The position numbers were made by a program, and so were the translations under genes. A DNA stretch of 64,000 nucleotides from Heterobasidion occidentale (lineage: Eukaryota; Basidiomycota; Agaricomycetes; Russulales; Bondarzewiaceae). Positions 35,415 to 46,794 of this stretch are shown here, piece by piece. Position 1 is the first letter of the stretch, and every line of letters starts with the position of its first letter. Location: contig JBCAQO010000013.1 in the NCBI GenBank assembly GCA_039111635.1, positions 1,426,001 to 1,490,000 of the forward strand, in the 5' to 3' direction. The notes beneath the pieces are model-generated. The model had not been told where the DNA came from, did no database searches, and worked only from the letters and a program-made list of their open reading frames with translations.

Positions 35415-37666
35415 ATGGTACCGCTCTTCTGCTTCCTCGCCGCAATCTTCTTCGTCTCTGCTGCCGCAACGCCAATAAACCACGCGAAGAGGCTTGTCGA
35501 CGGTATCCATATCCCTCTGGTCAGGTACCAGGCGGCGCGAACTCAAAGAAGATCACAGACGGCGGGAGCTATCGGTTTGGGTAATGTTGTAGACGTGTAA
35601 GTCAATATCAATCGGTCTCGAAGCGCGCACTTCAACGGTTATCAGAACCTACAATGTGCTTGTTCAAGTTGGGTCAACCAGGACACCGCTGGTTCTCGGT
35701 GCGTGGCTTCCATCTTTTTTTGTACGCGACTTCCTGATAGTCAGCGTCCAGATACTGGCTCTTCAGACCTCTGGGTTCTTTCAGACGCGTGCAAGTCCAA
35801 TTGCTCGTCTGCCAAGGTCCCCCTCTACCCCATTTCGACATTCAAGGACACTGGACTTGACGTACACCTCCTTTACGGGGATTCCTTCACTGGAACACAT
35901 GCAAAGGGCCCAATCGGAAAGGACACAGTGGGCGTCGCAGGACTTACACTCCCGGACCAATACTTTGCAGCGATATCAGATACAAATACTAGCATCCTAC
36001 AGACGGGTTCTGCGGGAATATTCGGTCTCGGCTTCCCCGTGAACAGGTGAGCTTCAGCGTTTGGGCGATGGGCATGGACGGCTATCTTTGTGCTTCAGAC
36101 TTGGCGAAGCTTTGCATGGCTTGGAGCTTCGATTCCAAGACACTTGGTGTTGGGTCAAGCGCTTTTCGATGTTTCCTAACATCTTGAAGCACTCATACGC
36201 TTTATCCGGCTTTTCCGAGCCGTGCCCTCCAACAATATGACACCCTTTCTACTGAGCGAGAGTCAACCTCTGTATTGTGTTTCTAAATTTTGCTCTTTCA
36301 CCCCCATCTATGCGAACGGCGACGCCGGTTTCTGCTTTATGGCTGACTTGATTTACAGTGTTATATGGAACCAACTCCTCAGCGCTAAGGCCAATGGAGT
36401 TTCAAGACGATCTACAGACTCTTCGATCGGTTCATCGCGAGCCTCTCGGGTCTTCCCTGACTTTTCTTTTATACACCCTGCATCCGAGCTGCAATCCCGA
36501 CAATCATTCACCTTCACTGTTCACGATGTACTTGAGACATTTGAATCCAACGGCCCTCTTGTCCCTCGGCTCGCCATACAAGGAAAGCTCGCGGCACCCC
36601 TCGTGACAATTACATTACAGCGGGATACAGTCGACGTTGGAGGGAACTTAGGCATGCTGTCTATTGGAGAACTTCCGCGAGGCGTGAAAGCAGACAGCCT
36701 GACGTGGGTGTCCTTGCGCGGGTATACTACTGCTGAGGGAGGTTTGCCTGCTCCTGCTGAATCGCCTAATGAGGTCAGTGACGCATCGCGGCGATGGATT
36801 TTTTCTGCTGATACGCTCTCACAAGGTGTATCCTCTGGCATGGGAAATACCGATCGACGATGTTTATTTTGACGGCCAAAAACTGCCGAAATCGAATCTA
36901 ACATCATCGAAGATAAGCTTGTCCGCCCTTGTCGATACTGTAAGCTCCTTTGTTTACTGGCAGGATAGCGAGTAGTCTCACGCTTTCTAGGGGAATTCCT
37001 TAATTCGGGGCCCACAAGATGTCGTGCAAGCAGTGATGAGTCGATTAGGCAAAAGCACATACCCGTGCAGGGAGGTGCACACGCTCGCTTTCAAAATTGG
37101 TGGGAAAATGTTCAACATCGACCCTCGTGATTTCGGCTCGCAGACGTATATCAACTCGGTCGACCAGTGCTCTCCGAATCTCGTTGCAACTGATCCGCCA
37201 GGGAAAGGGTTTCTGTACAGCTGGAGCCTAGGCGATCCTTTCCTCAAATCGTGAGTTGCATATTCGACATAGCTATTGATTGGACTTACTTGGCAATTGA
37301 AGTGCACTCGTCTCATTCTACTACGGTAACCTGACATATCCATCCAAGGATGCTCCTCGCATAGGTCTGTTGTCAACTGTGCCGGATGATGCGGCTGCGC
37401 AGTTGCAATCTGCTGTATCCGCAGCTGCTTCATCAAATGGAAATCTTCCTGGTGAGTTCTCTATTTCCTCATCACTCGGGACGAGCACACTTCATAGCAT
37501 TATGTCTGTAGCTGTCTCTCACTCGGCTCCTTCGGGAACCCTTGTCGCCGCAAGTACAAACGCGCTGGGTGTTGCACAAGCACGTGCGAGCACGTCGGAT
37601 CCAATTCGAGACAATCTTCTGGTACAGTGGTCTCAACTCCAATCAATGGGTCGCTCTCATGTGTGA
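35415..37666 (+). CDS. Pepsin-type (A1) aspartic protease, secreted
   Basis: Seven exons (35415-35596, 35646-35698, 35752-36046, 36359-36773, 36826-36939, 36991-37250, 37303-37666) give 560 residues in frame. A signal peptide (MVPLFCFLAAIFFVSAAATP) is followed by a basic pro-segment. The first catalytic motif is LDTGSSDLWVLS, the flap reads LLYGDSFTGTHA, and a CKSNC loop and GIFGLGFPV follow. The second catalytic motif, SALVDTGNSLI, is built only after splicing a 51-bp intron. It ends in a long Ser/Ala-rich tail. A further in-frame 60-bp intron (37452-37511) may or may not be spliced. Acts outside the cell or at the wall at acidic pH; substrate unknown. Intron 3 (312 bp) is long for this genome. 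Confidence 0.88.
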
Positions 37667-37755
37667 CGATGTTGTTCTTGGTGGCTCGTATGCTAGTCTT
37701 GTACATATAATCCAATTTATAATGCATTCTGCATTCTCTTACAGTATTGGCTTTT

Positions 37756-40258
37756 TCATTTTCCATCATTGCGTGCTTTCGTTTTGTATTTATCTACTTT
37801 CTGCATCAGCGCCTCCGCTCTGTCCGGGTGCGTCTCACGCCGTTCTTCCGCCACACCTCTAAAGAGCGCAATTGCCGCATTCAGGTCCTCCAGCTTGCCC
37901 CCGTCCTCCCACATCACCAAGGCGCACATCCCTTTGGCTGCCACGGAGTCCATCATGTTCTGATCTTCGCCTTTGGAGGCCTCGTGGGTCGCCACAGCAG
38001 CACATGTAAGTGTCTAGGCAGCCTTCAAATCCTCCTCGTTCCTATGTACGACGAAGCGCTGTCGGAGAATCGTGCCCTGCAATGCCAGGATCACAGCCAG
38101 CAACGGATGGTCCGCACCACAGAGCCTCAAAGCCTCACGACCGACGCCCGCCGCCTTGTCCAGCACCTCGCCGGACCCGGTAGCATCATGATATGCGACG
38201 AGCGCCTTGGAGAGCCGCCAAAAGACGATCATCTGGATCATCGGATCATGGATTCCGCTCTCTGCCAGGAACGCGCGGCAGGCCTCGATGGCTAGCAGTA
38301 TATCTTCTTGTTGTCCTAGACGCCGGAAGCGGGCCTCCAGCGACATGCTCAGTGAATTGTAAAAGGCGAATCGCTCGGGGCCCGTGACGCCTGCGAGACA
38401 TATCTTAAGCGCGCTCACCAACTGTTCGAGGTCCAACAAAGCGCCAAAGTGTGTGTAGCGCGTATACGAAGCGTGACTGAACGCGAAAAGCGCCCTTCTC
38501 AGCGGTTCCGAGACAGGTGCCGATAGTCCAGGTCCATAGCCGAACCCGCGGAGCGCCTCCCAACAAAGCCCGACCGCTTGGTCCAATACATCTAGCCTGT
38601 TCGTCGCGACTAGCGCCAATGCATGTGCAACGCATGCGTGCGCCCTCTCCTGGCTTCCATGCTCCATTGTAGCGATGTCTCCAAGCGCGAGCGCCTCGCG
38701 CCTGAACGCGCGCGCGTAGTCTTCCATCTTATCGGCGGGGTTACTGAGGTGCGGGACTTATCATGAGGGTGGTCGAACGGGTTTGGTAGTTTTTTACGCG
38801 TGAGCTCGGTAAGCTTCCGCACGGTATGCCAGGAGCCCCTGATGAGGCCTTGTGCGGCTTCAGTGAGCCGTGACGCCTCTCGTGCGGCATCCTCCGTCCC
38901 GATCATTCTACATTGGCGTACGAGCTCGTTCAGGACCTTCAATCGGCTACTCACTCCGATACCTAAGCCCGTCAGCCTCTCAACCTCCTTGACCACCTCG
39001 ATCCGGTCCCTCGCAGATGAACCCCGCTCCCTCATCGCGGTTTCGAGCGTCAACAGTCGTTCGGGGCAGTCCACGTGCGTGGTTGGGGCAAGAGTGGTGA
39101 TCCTGCAATGTAGTTTCAGCCACGTGTCGATGTCGGGCAAGAAGGAGCCTGTCTCGTTCAGATGTGTCTCCATCGTGCTCAGCACCGCACGGTCCAACCC
39201 TGCCTCGCGCTGCCTTATTTCCTCTGCGAGCTGCTTTGCCTCTTGGAGGTGCTCCGGTCGCGAGCTGCGGTCATACATCATCAACAGAACATTCGCAAGG
39301 GAGGTGGTAAGGTGTTTGTCGGCATGGGGAAGTACGAGCGCCTGTCGCATCAAAGATGCACGCTCCTCCAATGCCAACGTGAGATACCACAGGTCCGAAC
39401 ACTGACACAAGGCCTCGAGGGCACGAAGGAGGTCGGCAAGGTCTTCTCCCTCGCGAACGTAATGTCGTGTGTGAAGAACATCACGATAGATGGAGACCTT
39501 CTCCTCCAAGACGCTGAGTGAAGGAGGAGAGGCGCAAAGGAAGCCTAAAAGCTTCGCCGCGGCGAGGCGGTGGTTGAGTGAGAGGGCTGGTGAACAGTAG
39601 AAGATCTCGCGCGTGAGCGCTGTGAACATTTCCTATCTGCTCTTCGCGATAGCTGACATCGACTTGCCAAGGCCGCTGTCTTGGTCGCTTTGCTCCTCCA
39701 GCACTTCCAATGTGCGCCAGATCTCTCTATGACATTCGCTGTGCGCTCTCAAGTCCGTCAAAGCATCGTTGCGATGGCTGGACACCCATGAAAATATATC
39801 CGTGCTCTCCAAATTCGATACGAGCTTCTGTTTGAGTTGGATGACAGCGTCGCAAGGACCGATAGATCGATTCTATGCATCGTGAGGTTGTCAAAAGAAT
39901 AGGCAGTATGTTCAAAACATACTCACTGGGGGTGCCATTTTGATGTCCTTGTCTTGTCCGCTGCGGTCATTCGGCGTGATCTGATCCGCTGTAAACAGTG
40001 CGTTATGCTCTGGCGGCCACATGACTCCCTTCCTATGAGCTACCGACTTACCTCTCTCATTGTCAGATCTCTCGATAATGTCTGCTCCATTGTACGCAGC
40101 TCCTCCTCCTCGCGGCGCTGCTGATTTTGCATTACTGCAAAGAGCATCTGTAGAATTACCTATGGCATCTAAAGTGAATCGAAAGTCAGCTATCGGTAAA
40201 AGGTTGTGCATACCTGTGCGCGGAAACTGCGTCCATTGTCGTCGGGCTCGTCATCCAT
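37756..40258 (-). pseudogene. Broken TPR-type repeat protein
   Basis: Reading the minus strand gives one large helical-repeat protein in pieces. An N-terminal part has MDDEPDDNGRSFRAQ, GNSTDALCSNAKS and VIQLKQKLVSNLEST. A long middle part starts at 39629 (ALSLNHRLAAAKLLGFL, with repeated ALEAL, LALEERA and LANVLLMM helices). A third part covers 38727-38014 (FNSLSMSLEARFRRLGQQED and EALRLCGADHPLLAV, typical of basidiomycete TPR proteins) and the C-terminus is LEDLNAAIALFRGVAEERRE. The parts are separated by an in-frame TAG at 39633-39635, a one-base shift near 38731-38760, and an in-frame TAG at 38014-38016. Both TAGs could be CAG to TAG changes. It converges on the protease with 90 bp between stops. 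Exon 1 does not join in phase, so the 5' end is unsure. Two or three separate genes is the alternative. Confidence 0.6.
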
Positions 40259-41270
40259 AGTTCTGTAGCTGCCAAGCTAGTTAGTTTATGAGTTTACTAT
40301 CCCCTCGATGTGGAATGTCCTCTCGGTCACTGAGGAGCGACTGGTCGTAGGGCGTTGAGAGGAAGATATTAACTATTGATGAGCGCCCGTCGTTGGCTAG
40401 AGACACGATCAAGCTGTACAGAAAGCGCAGTCATTGTGTAGCTACGGCACTTCTTATTGTACCGCTCGAGATAACGAGAAACCGGTGGAGCGGGGGAACT
40501 TGTGAGGCTGCAAGAGGTGGAAATTATCAGCGAGAGTGCCCTGGCCCCGGTACTGCGTGAGGGGAGTCACGTGACGTCACTTGGTCGATGCGAGTCTTTG
40601 CGCTGTCTTTGCCGCCTTTGTTTCTCACACGCTCATCGTCCTCCATGGCGGAGGAGTTATCGGCCGGGTAGAAGGCATAAACGGTGGTTTGGAGAGCGTG
40701 TGGAGCATTCACCTTGATCAGAACACGGACCATGTCTTTCGAAGCAGCCCAACTGACGCCCAGTTCCTGTCCTATCCATGACTCGTCGACACTCCATCTG
40801 CGGGCGCTCACTTTGCTGTTCGCCGAGACCACCCACGTCGATGACTGGACCATGCGGTACAAGAAGACACATGGTGCACTGCATCTGGAAGAGTGCGGGA
40901 TTGGGCTCGACGGTGTGACGAGCGGTTCGCGTGTGGGCATAGAGATGGGATCGATCCGAGCACAGAGACGGGGATGCTGCTTGATACACGGTGAGTTGGG
41001 CAGGATGCCGGAGGCCACGCGGAGGAAGTGTGTACTAGCCGGACAGAGGATGCCGCAATCGTCTGTACGAGTTCCGACCCGTCGCTTCGCGACTTTCACG
41101 CAATGCTGAATACTATTTGTGGGGGTTAGGGTTGAATCTAAGTTTTGTTGTTTGGTTTTAAAAAAATATGAGGCTTTAGATACTTTTGTTGGTTGCATGC
41201 TACACATTGTAGGCTACCTGTAGTCTGTGTGAAGTCTGTTGTTTGCTATATAATTGTGACTTGATTACCT
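40259..41270. other. Transition to repeat DNA; two overlapping opposite ORFs
   Basis: Open frames overlap on both strands (minus 41207-40527, 226 codons; plus 40684-41109, 141 codons). Neither has a recognised motif and I cannot say which, if either, is coded. Just before the first array is GGGGGTTAGGGTT (about 41119-41131). Confidence 0.35.
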
Positions 41271-41566
41271 GTCGCTTGTGCTTCCGTCGCTTGCTCCCGT
41301 CGCTTGTGCTTCCGTCGCTTGCTTCCGTCGCTTGTGCTTCCGTCGCTTGCTTCCGTCGCTTGTGCTTCCGTCGCTTGCTTCCGTCGCTTGTGCTTCCGTC
41401 GCTTGCTCCCGTCGCTTGCTCCCGTCGCTTGCTCCCGTCGCTTGTGCTCCCGTCGCTTGTGCTCCCGTCGCTTGTGCTCCCGTCGCTTGTGCTCCCGTCG
41501 CTTGTGCTCCCGTCGCTTGTGCTCCCGTCGCTTGTGCTCCCGTCGCTTGTGCTCCCGTCGCTTGTG
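41271..41566. repeat. Minisatellite of 13- and 15-bp units
   Basis: Alternating CTTGCTCCCGTCG and CTTGTGCTCCCGTCG units, with older CTTCCGTCG variants on the left and homogeneous 15-bp units on the right. Because 15 is a multiple of three, the array stays open in several frames (for example repeated SDGST on the minus strand). These are not evidence of a gene. Confidence 0.95.
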
Positions 41567-41639
41567 TTTTCATTGTTTGCACTCTCATTAGCCTTCCTTC
41601 CCTTGTGTGTTGCGCCCTGTTTGCTGCACTCTCCTTGTA

Positions 41640-41884
41640 GGTTATTGGACATGTTATCAAAATTCAAGTAATGTTCTTAAAATTCTCCATCACCTGGAAT
41701 AACAGATATGCAGGATGCATGAAATTAGCAAGTATCAAGTGAGGGATATAGGGTACATTAACAGTAGGAATCAGAATATTTTATGGCTTTTGTCAGGTTT
41801 TGTCAGGTTCTCATTTTCGGACTTTTGGTGTAGAAAATCCTTTGATTGGGAGAAGAGAAAATCAAAATTTGGCCAATAAAGTAA
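41640..41884. other. AT-rich spacer
   Basis: Low-GC DNA between arrays with a CTTTTGTCAGGTTTTGTCAG mini-duplication and no ORF. Confidence 0.6.
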
Positions 41885-42196
41885 TTGTTTTGGCCTCGGT
41901 TATAAGAGGTGGTAGGCGGATGGTAGGTGAGACGAAAAAAATCTGAGATGTTAGGTAGGTGAGGAGCTAGGTGAGAGGCTAGGTGAGGGGCTAGGTGAGG
42001 AGGCAGGTGAGAGGCCAGGTGAGGAGGCAGGTGAGAGGCCAGGTGAGGAGGCAGGTGAGAGGCCAGGTGAGGAGGCAGGTGAGAGGCTAGGTGAGAGGCC
42101 AGGTGAGGAGGCAGGTGAGAGGCCAGGTGAGGAGGCAGGTGAGAGGCTAGGTGAGAGGCCAGGTGAGGAGGCAGGTGAGAGGCTAGGTGAGAGAGT
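41885..42196. repeat. 70-bp leader plus 12-bp AGGTGAG array (copy 1)
   Basis: A unique leader (GGTTATAAGAGGT ... CGAAAAAAATC) is followed by about 20 units of GAGGCCAGGTGA and GGAGGCAGGTGA. The same leader and array recur at 52375. Confidence 0.95.
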
Positions 42197-42235
42197 GCAG
42201 CCGTTTCTGGTGACATGAGGACGTCCCTGAGGACT

Positions 42236-43760
42236 AGCAGTCGTCTGGGACGAGATGCGACGTCTCATATGTCAGGCAGTCGTCGCAGACGGCCTGCCTG
42301 CATCCTAGACGAGACGCGACGTCTCAGACATTGTTTCAGCCGTTGCAGACGCCTTGTGTTCACCCCAGACGAGGGGGGGACGTCTGAGCCGTCGTGCAGT
42401 CGTCACAGACGTACAGGGTACGCCTGAGACGTTGTACAGTCGTCATAGACGGCCTGTGTGCACCACAGACAAAGGGGAACGTCTGCGACGTCGCGCAGTC
42501 GTCACAGACGTACAGGGTACGTCTGCGACGTCGTGCGGTCGTCACAGACGTACAGGGTACGTCTGGGACGTTGTGCAGTCGTCACAGACGTACCCTGTAC
42601 GTCTGGGACGTCGTGCAGTCTTCACAGACGTACAGGGTACGTCTGAGACGTCGTGCACTCGTCATAGACGGCCTGTGTGCACCACAGACAAAGGGGGGAC
42701 GTCTGAACCGTCGCGCAGTCATCACAGACGTACAGCGTACGTCTGCGACGTTGTGCAGTCGTCATAGACGACCTGTGTGCACCACAGACAAAGGGGGGAC
42801 GTCTGAGACGTCGCGCAGTCGTCACAGACGTACAGCGTACGTCTGCGACGTTGTGCAGTTGTCACAGACGACCTGTGTGCACCACAGACAAAGGGGGGAC
42901 GTCTGAGACGTCGTGCACTCGTCATAGACGGCCTGTGTGCACCACAGACAAAGGGGGACGTCTGCAAAGTCGCGCAGTCGTCACAGACGTACAGGGTACG
43001 TCTGGGACGTCGTGCAGTCGTCGCAGACGTACAGGGTACGTCTGAGACGTCGTGCACTCGTCAGAGACGGCCTGTGTGCACCACAGACAAAGGGGGGACG
43101 TCTGAGACGTCGCGCAGTCGTCACAGACGTACAGCGTACGTCTGCGACGTTGTGCAGTCGTCACAGATGACCTTTGTGCACCACAGACGACCTGTGTGCA
43201 CCACAGACAAAGGGGGCACGTCTGAGACGTCGCGCAGTCGTCACAGACGTACAGGGTACGTCTGCGACGTTGTGAAGTCGTCACAGACGACCTGTGTGCA
43301 CCACAGACAAAGGGGGCTCGTCTGCGACGTCGCGCAGTCGTCACAGACGTACAGCGTACGTCTGCGACGTTGTGCAGTCGTCACAGACGACCTGTGTGCA
43401 CCACAGACAAAGGGGAGACGTCTGAGACGTCGCGCAGTCGTCACAGACGTACAGCGTACGTCTGCGACGTTGTGCAGTCGTCACAGACGACCTGTGTGCA
43501 CCACAGACAAAGGGGGATGTCTGGCACGTCGCGCAGTCGTCACAGACGTACGGTGTACGTCTAAGACGTCGCGCAGTCGTCAGAGACGTACAGGGTTAGT
43601 CTGCGACGTCGCACAGTCGTCACAGACGTACAGGGTATGTCTGAGACGTCGCGCAGTCGTCATAGACGGCCTGTGTGCACCACAGACAAAGGGGGGACGT
43701 CTGGCACGTCGCGCAGTCGTCACAGATGTACAGGGTACGTCTGAGACGTCGCGTCTCATC
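42236..43760. repeat. GACGTC-rich higher-order satellite (40-bp and 60-bp units)
   Basis: A 40-bp unit (GTCGTCACAGACGTAC, an AGG centre, GTACGTCT, GACGTCGTGCA) holds the perfect inverted repeat AGACGTAC-AGG-GTACGTCT. A 60-bp unit adds GGCCTGTGTGCACCACAGAC and AAAGGGGGGACGTCTG. From about 42640 they alternate as a roughly 100-bp higher-order repeat, about eleven times. All three frames stay open over long stretches because of the repeat, giving false ORFs of up to 270 codons. Confidence 0.93.
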
Positions 43761-44935
43761 TCTCAGACGACTGCTGGTCGTCGGGGACGTCCTCATGTCA
43801 CTAGCAATGACTGCCCGACGTCTGGGACATCCCCCCTGTTGGCTGGGGTTCACGCAGTCCGTCTTCAACCGCTTCCCGACGTCTAGGACGTCCTTCCCTT
43901 GTCTGGGGTGCAGTCAGGCCGTCTGCAGCCGTCACAGATGGCCGGGGTGCATCCATGATGAGACACGACGTCTCAGACATCGTGCCATCGTTGCTGGTGA
44001 GGTGAGGATGTCCCAGCTGAACAGCCGTCGTCTGAGACAAGACGCGACGTCTCAGACGTCGTGCCGTCGATGCTGGTGAGGTGAGGACGTCCCAGACGGA
44101 CAGCAGTCGTCTGAGACGAGACGCGACATCTCAGACGTCGTGCACTCGTTACTGGTGAGGTGAGGACGTCCCAGACAGACAACAGTCGTCTCAGACGTCG
44201 TGCAGTCGTTGCTGGTGAAGTGAGGACGTCCCAGACGAACAGCAGTCGTCTGAGACGAGACACGACGTCTCAGATGTCAGGCAGCCGTTGCAGACGGCCT
44301 GTGTGCATCCCAGACGAGATGCGACGTCTGAGACGTCGTGCAGCCGTTGCTGGTGACATGAGGATGTCCCTGACGACTAGCAGTCGTCGCAGACGGCCTG
44401 CCTGCATCCTGGACGCGACACAATATCTGAGACGTCGTGCAGCCATTGCTGGTGACATGAGGACGTCCCTGACGACTAGCAGTCATCTGAGATGAGACGC
44501 GACGTCTCAGACGTCAGGCAGTCGTCGCAGACGGCCTGCCTGCATCCTAGACGAGACGCGGCGTCTCAGACGTCGTGCAGTCGTCGCAGACGCCTTGTGT
44601 TCACCCCAGACAAGGGGGGACGTCCCAGACGTCGGGCAGTGGTAGCAGACGGCCTGCATGCATCCCAGACGAGACACAACGTCTGAGACGTCGTGCAGCT
44701 GTTGCTGGTGACATGAGGACGTCCCTGACGACTAGTAGTCGTCTGAGACGAGACACGACGTCTCAGACGTCAGGCAGTCGTCGCAGACGGCCTGCCTGCA
44801 TCCCATACGCGACGCGACGTCTCAGACGTTGTGCAGCCATTGCTGGTGACATGAGGACATCCCAGACGACTAACAGTCGTCTGAGACGAGACGCGATGTC
44901 TCAGACATCATGCAGCCTTCTAGACAACTGCAGGT
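43761..44935. repeat. GACGTC-rich satellite, about 79-bp units
   Basis: Related to the previous array but with longer units built from GTTGCTGGTGAGGTGAGGAC, GACAGCAGTCGTCTGAGAC and GAGACGCGACGTCTCAGAC. Variants carry GACGGCCTGCCTGCATCC. GACGTCTCAGACGTC dyads recur in most units. Confidence 0.9.
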
Positions 44936-44939
44936 CCCT

Positions 44940-45215
44940 CAGACGAGGTCAGGTCAGGTCAGGTCAGGTCAGGTTAGGTGAGGTAAGGTGAGGTGAGATA
45001 GGGTTAGGTCTCAGATAGCATGTAGCTGTCGGTAGACAACCGTTGCTGTCTCAGACAACACTTAGTCGGCATTGCCGACTGCAGATGTCTAAGGCAGCCT
45101 TCAGCTGTCTTAGACAGTAGCAGGTATCTGAGACAACATACAGTCGGCATTGACGACGGCAGGTGTCTCAGATAGCATGCAGCCGTCTTAGGCAACAGCA
45201 GGTGTCCCAGACAAT
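44940..45215. repeat. AGGTC simple repeat and CAGAC-type degenerate array
   Basis: AGGTC/AGGTGAGG runs end at TAGGGTTAGG (about 44999), followed by degenerate CAGACAACAGCAGGTGTCTC units. Confidence 0.85.
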
Positions 45216-45279
45216 AGATACTAGGGGGGACCAGGGAAACATACCGGTGACAGAGACCGCACAAGGGGATATAGATGAC

Positions 45280-45925
45280 TAGCAGGCAATGTGGACAACG
45301 GGCAAGCAATCTAGTTGGATAGAAAATACTCGAACAACACAGATGATACAGACAATGTGTGTATGCAGTTCGACAGCCATCTTCCCTCAGTGCCCTGGTC
45401 GGACTCATCGGAAGATCTGGCATGTCTACAGTGCTATGCACACATCGTCTGTACCATCTATGTCATCCGCAAGTAGTATGTGCAGAAAAAGAGGAGCGGG
45501 CGGACTTAGCATTGGGGACAGAAAGATCAAGGGCTGAGGGTGTGGTTGTCGAGAAGCCACGGTTGAGCAATCCGCGCGGTTTGAGCAGGCGAGCTTGGAG
45601 CAGGAGAGTAGGAGTGATGTCAACTAGGTCAAGAAGAAGCGCGAGCGTGTGGTGCATCAACGGCGGCAACGCGCAGGTTCGAGGGTCAAGGGAGTTGAGA
45701 CAATTCAGCGTGTCGAGTGGTAGTGGCAACGAGTGGGTCGCGAGGAGAGAGCGGGAGAGCATGTGGCGAGCAGACGTGGATCATGTTGACGAGGGAGTTC
45801 AGGTGGAGGAAGGATTGACGGAAAGAGTGGGACAGACCTTGATAATCCCAACCCCCCTCCCTCCCCAACTCATCTCCCCGCTACCAGTTGCTCTTCTCCC
45901 TCCTCGTCAATGCGCTCAAGCGTGA
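45280..45925. repeat. Composite 650-750-bp repeat, copy 1
   Basis: Order: ACACAGAC stretch, GCAGTTCGACAGCC, the 28-bp core at 45384-45411, a GTCGTCTGT-type tail, then a G-rich segment (GAGGGTGTGGTTGTCGAG, CAACGGCGGCAACGCGCAGG), ending in a short protein-like segment (YQLLFSLLVNALKRD). Copy 2 at 46795-47560 has the same order. Confidence 0.8.
45384..45411 (+). repeat. 28-bp core module, copy 1
   Basis: CCCTCAGTGCCCTGGTCGGA plus CTCATCGG. Its minus-strand translation is PMSPTRALR. Confidence 0.9.
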
Positions 45926-46794
45926 CCGACATTCGCAAACCCGTCCCGGCCCCGTACACGCCCGTCACCCAGTGCGCTCTCACTTGTCTCCTTAACCCCA
46001 CGCGCACGCGCCGCCTGGATCGCACCTGTCCCTTGCTCATGCATGGTTGTCTGCTGCCCGCTGAAAGTTGCCAAGCGTTACGCTTTGCACTATCCCCTGA
46101 CCTGCTCGTGGAGTTCCAAGACTCTTCCTATGCCGTGTTCCTGTACATGCTCGCGCTGGTGGCTCACGGGCGGTGTCCTCTCCCACGCTGGATGGCTGCT
46201 TGCGTCACGGGTGTGCGAGGCGCAGACTCGGCACGCGCGCACGCGCGCACAGACACTCTTGTGCCTCGGCGGCGGCGGGGCTGCTTGCAGGCGTCTTTGT
46301 CCAAAACATAAGCGGATGCGGAGGACGTGGGGTGGGTGGGGTGGCGGCAACGGCGGCGGCGACAGTAGATGTGGCGGACGGGGGCAGGGTGAAGGTGAGT
46401 GTGTGGGGTTGGAATACTGCGGGTGTGCTGCTGCACATCTCGGCGGTGGGTATTCAAGGAGCGGGTGCATGTGACGAGGGCCGGTGTTGGGGCTAGAGGC
46501 GGGAGTGCGGCTTAGGGAAGGGCAGGAGCGACATTCCGATGCTCTGCGCCCTGAGTTAGATTGTAGATGGATGGTGTTCGCGATCGGTGATGACGTGAGC
46601 GCAGGCGCAAGTGAGAGAGGATGGGGAGCACACGTACAATAAGGTAGCCCTTGTAGCCAACGACGCTGGCGACGGCGGAGGCGAGGAGGAAGGAGAGGTT
46701 GCGACACGCCGCCGTCACAGACAACATGACGCAGACGGCGCAAAAAGACGTGGACTATGTCTGGACAGTGTGGACGACGTGCAGGTGACGTAGT

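Noticed and set aside
40527..41207. 226-codon minus-strand ORF
   Set aside because: An overlapping 141-codon plus-strand ORF is equally plausible and neither has a motif; noted only as unassigned.
41200..41671. Repetitive ORFs of 120-155 codons on both strands
   Set aside because: Product of a 15-bp array; several frames are open at once.
42354..43886. Long ORFs (up to 270 codons, Arg/Thr/Ser/Val repeats)
   Set aside because: They follow the satellite period in all frames and both strands; no start context, introns or non-repeat domain.
42236..44935. CRISPR-like regular repeats
   Set aside because: Units are contiguous with no unique spacers, and the genome is eukaryotic.
41119..45008. TTAGGG-like motifs at about 41123 and 45000 as telomere remnants
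   Set aside because: Only one to two units each; too short to support an interstitial telomere.
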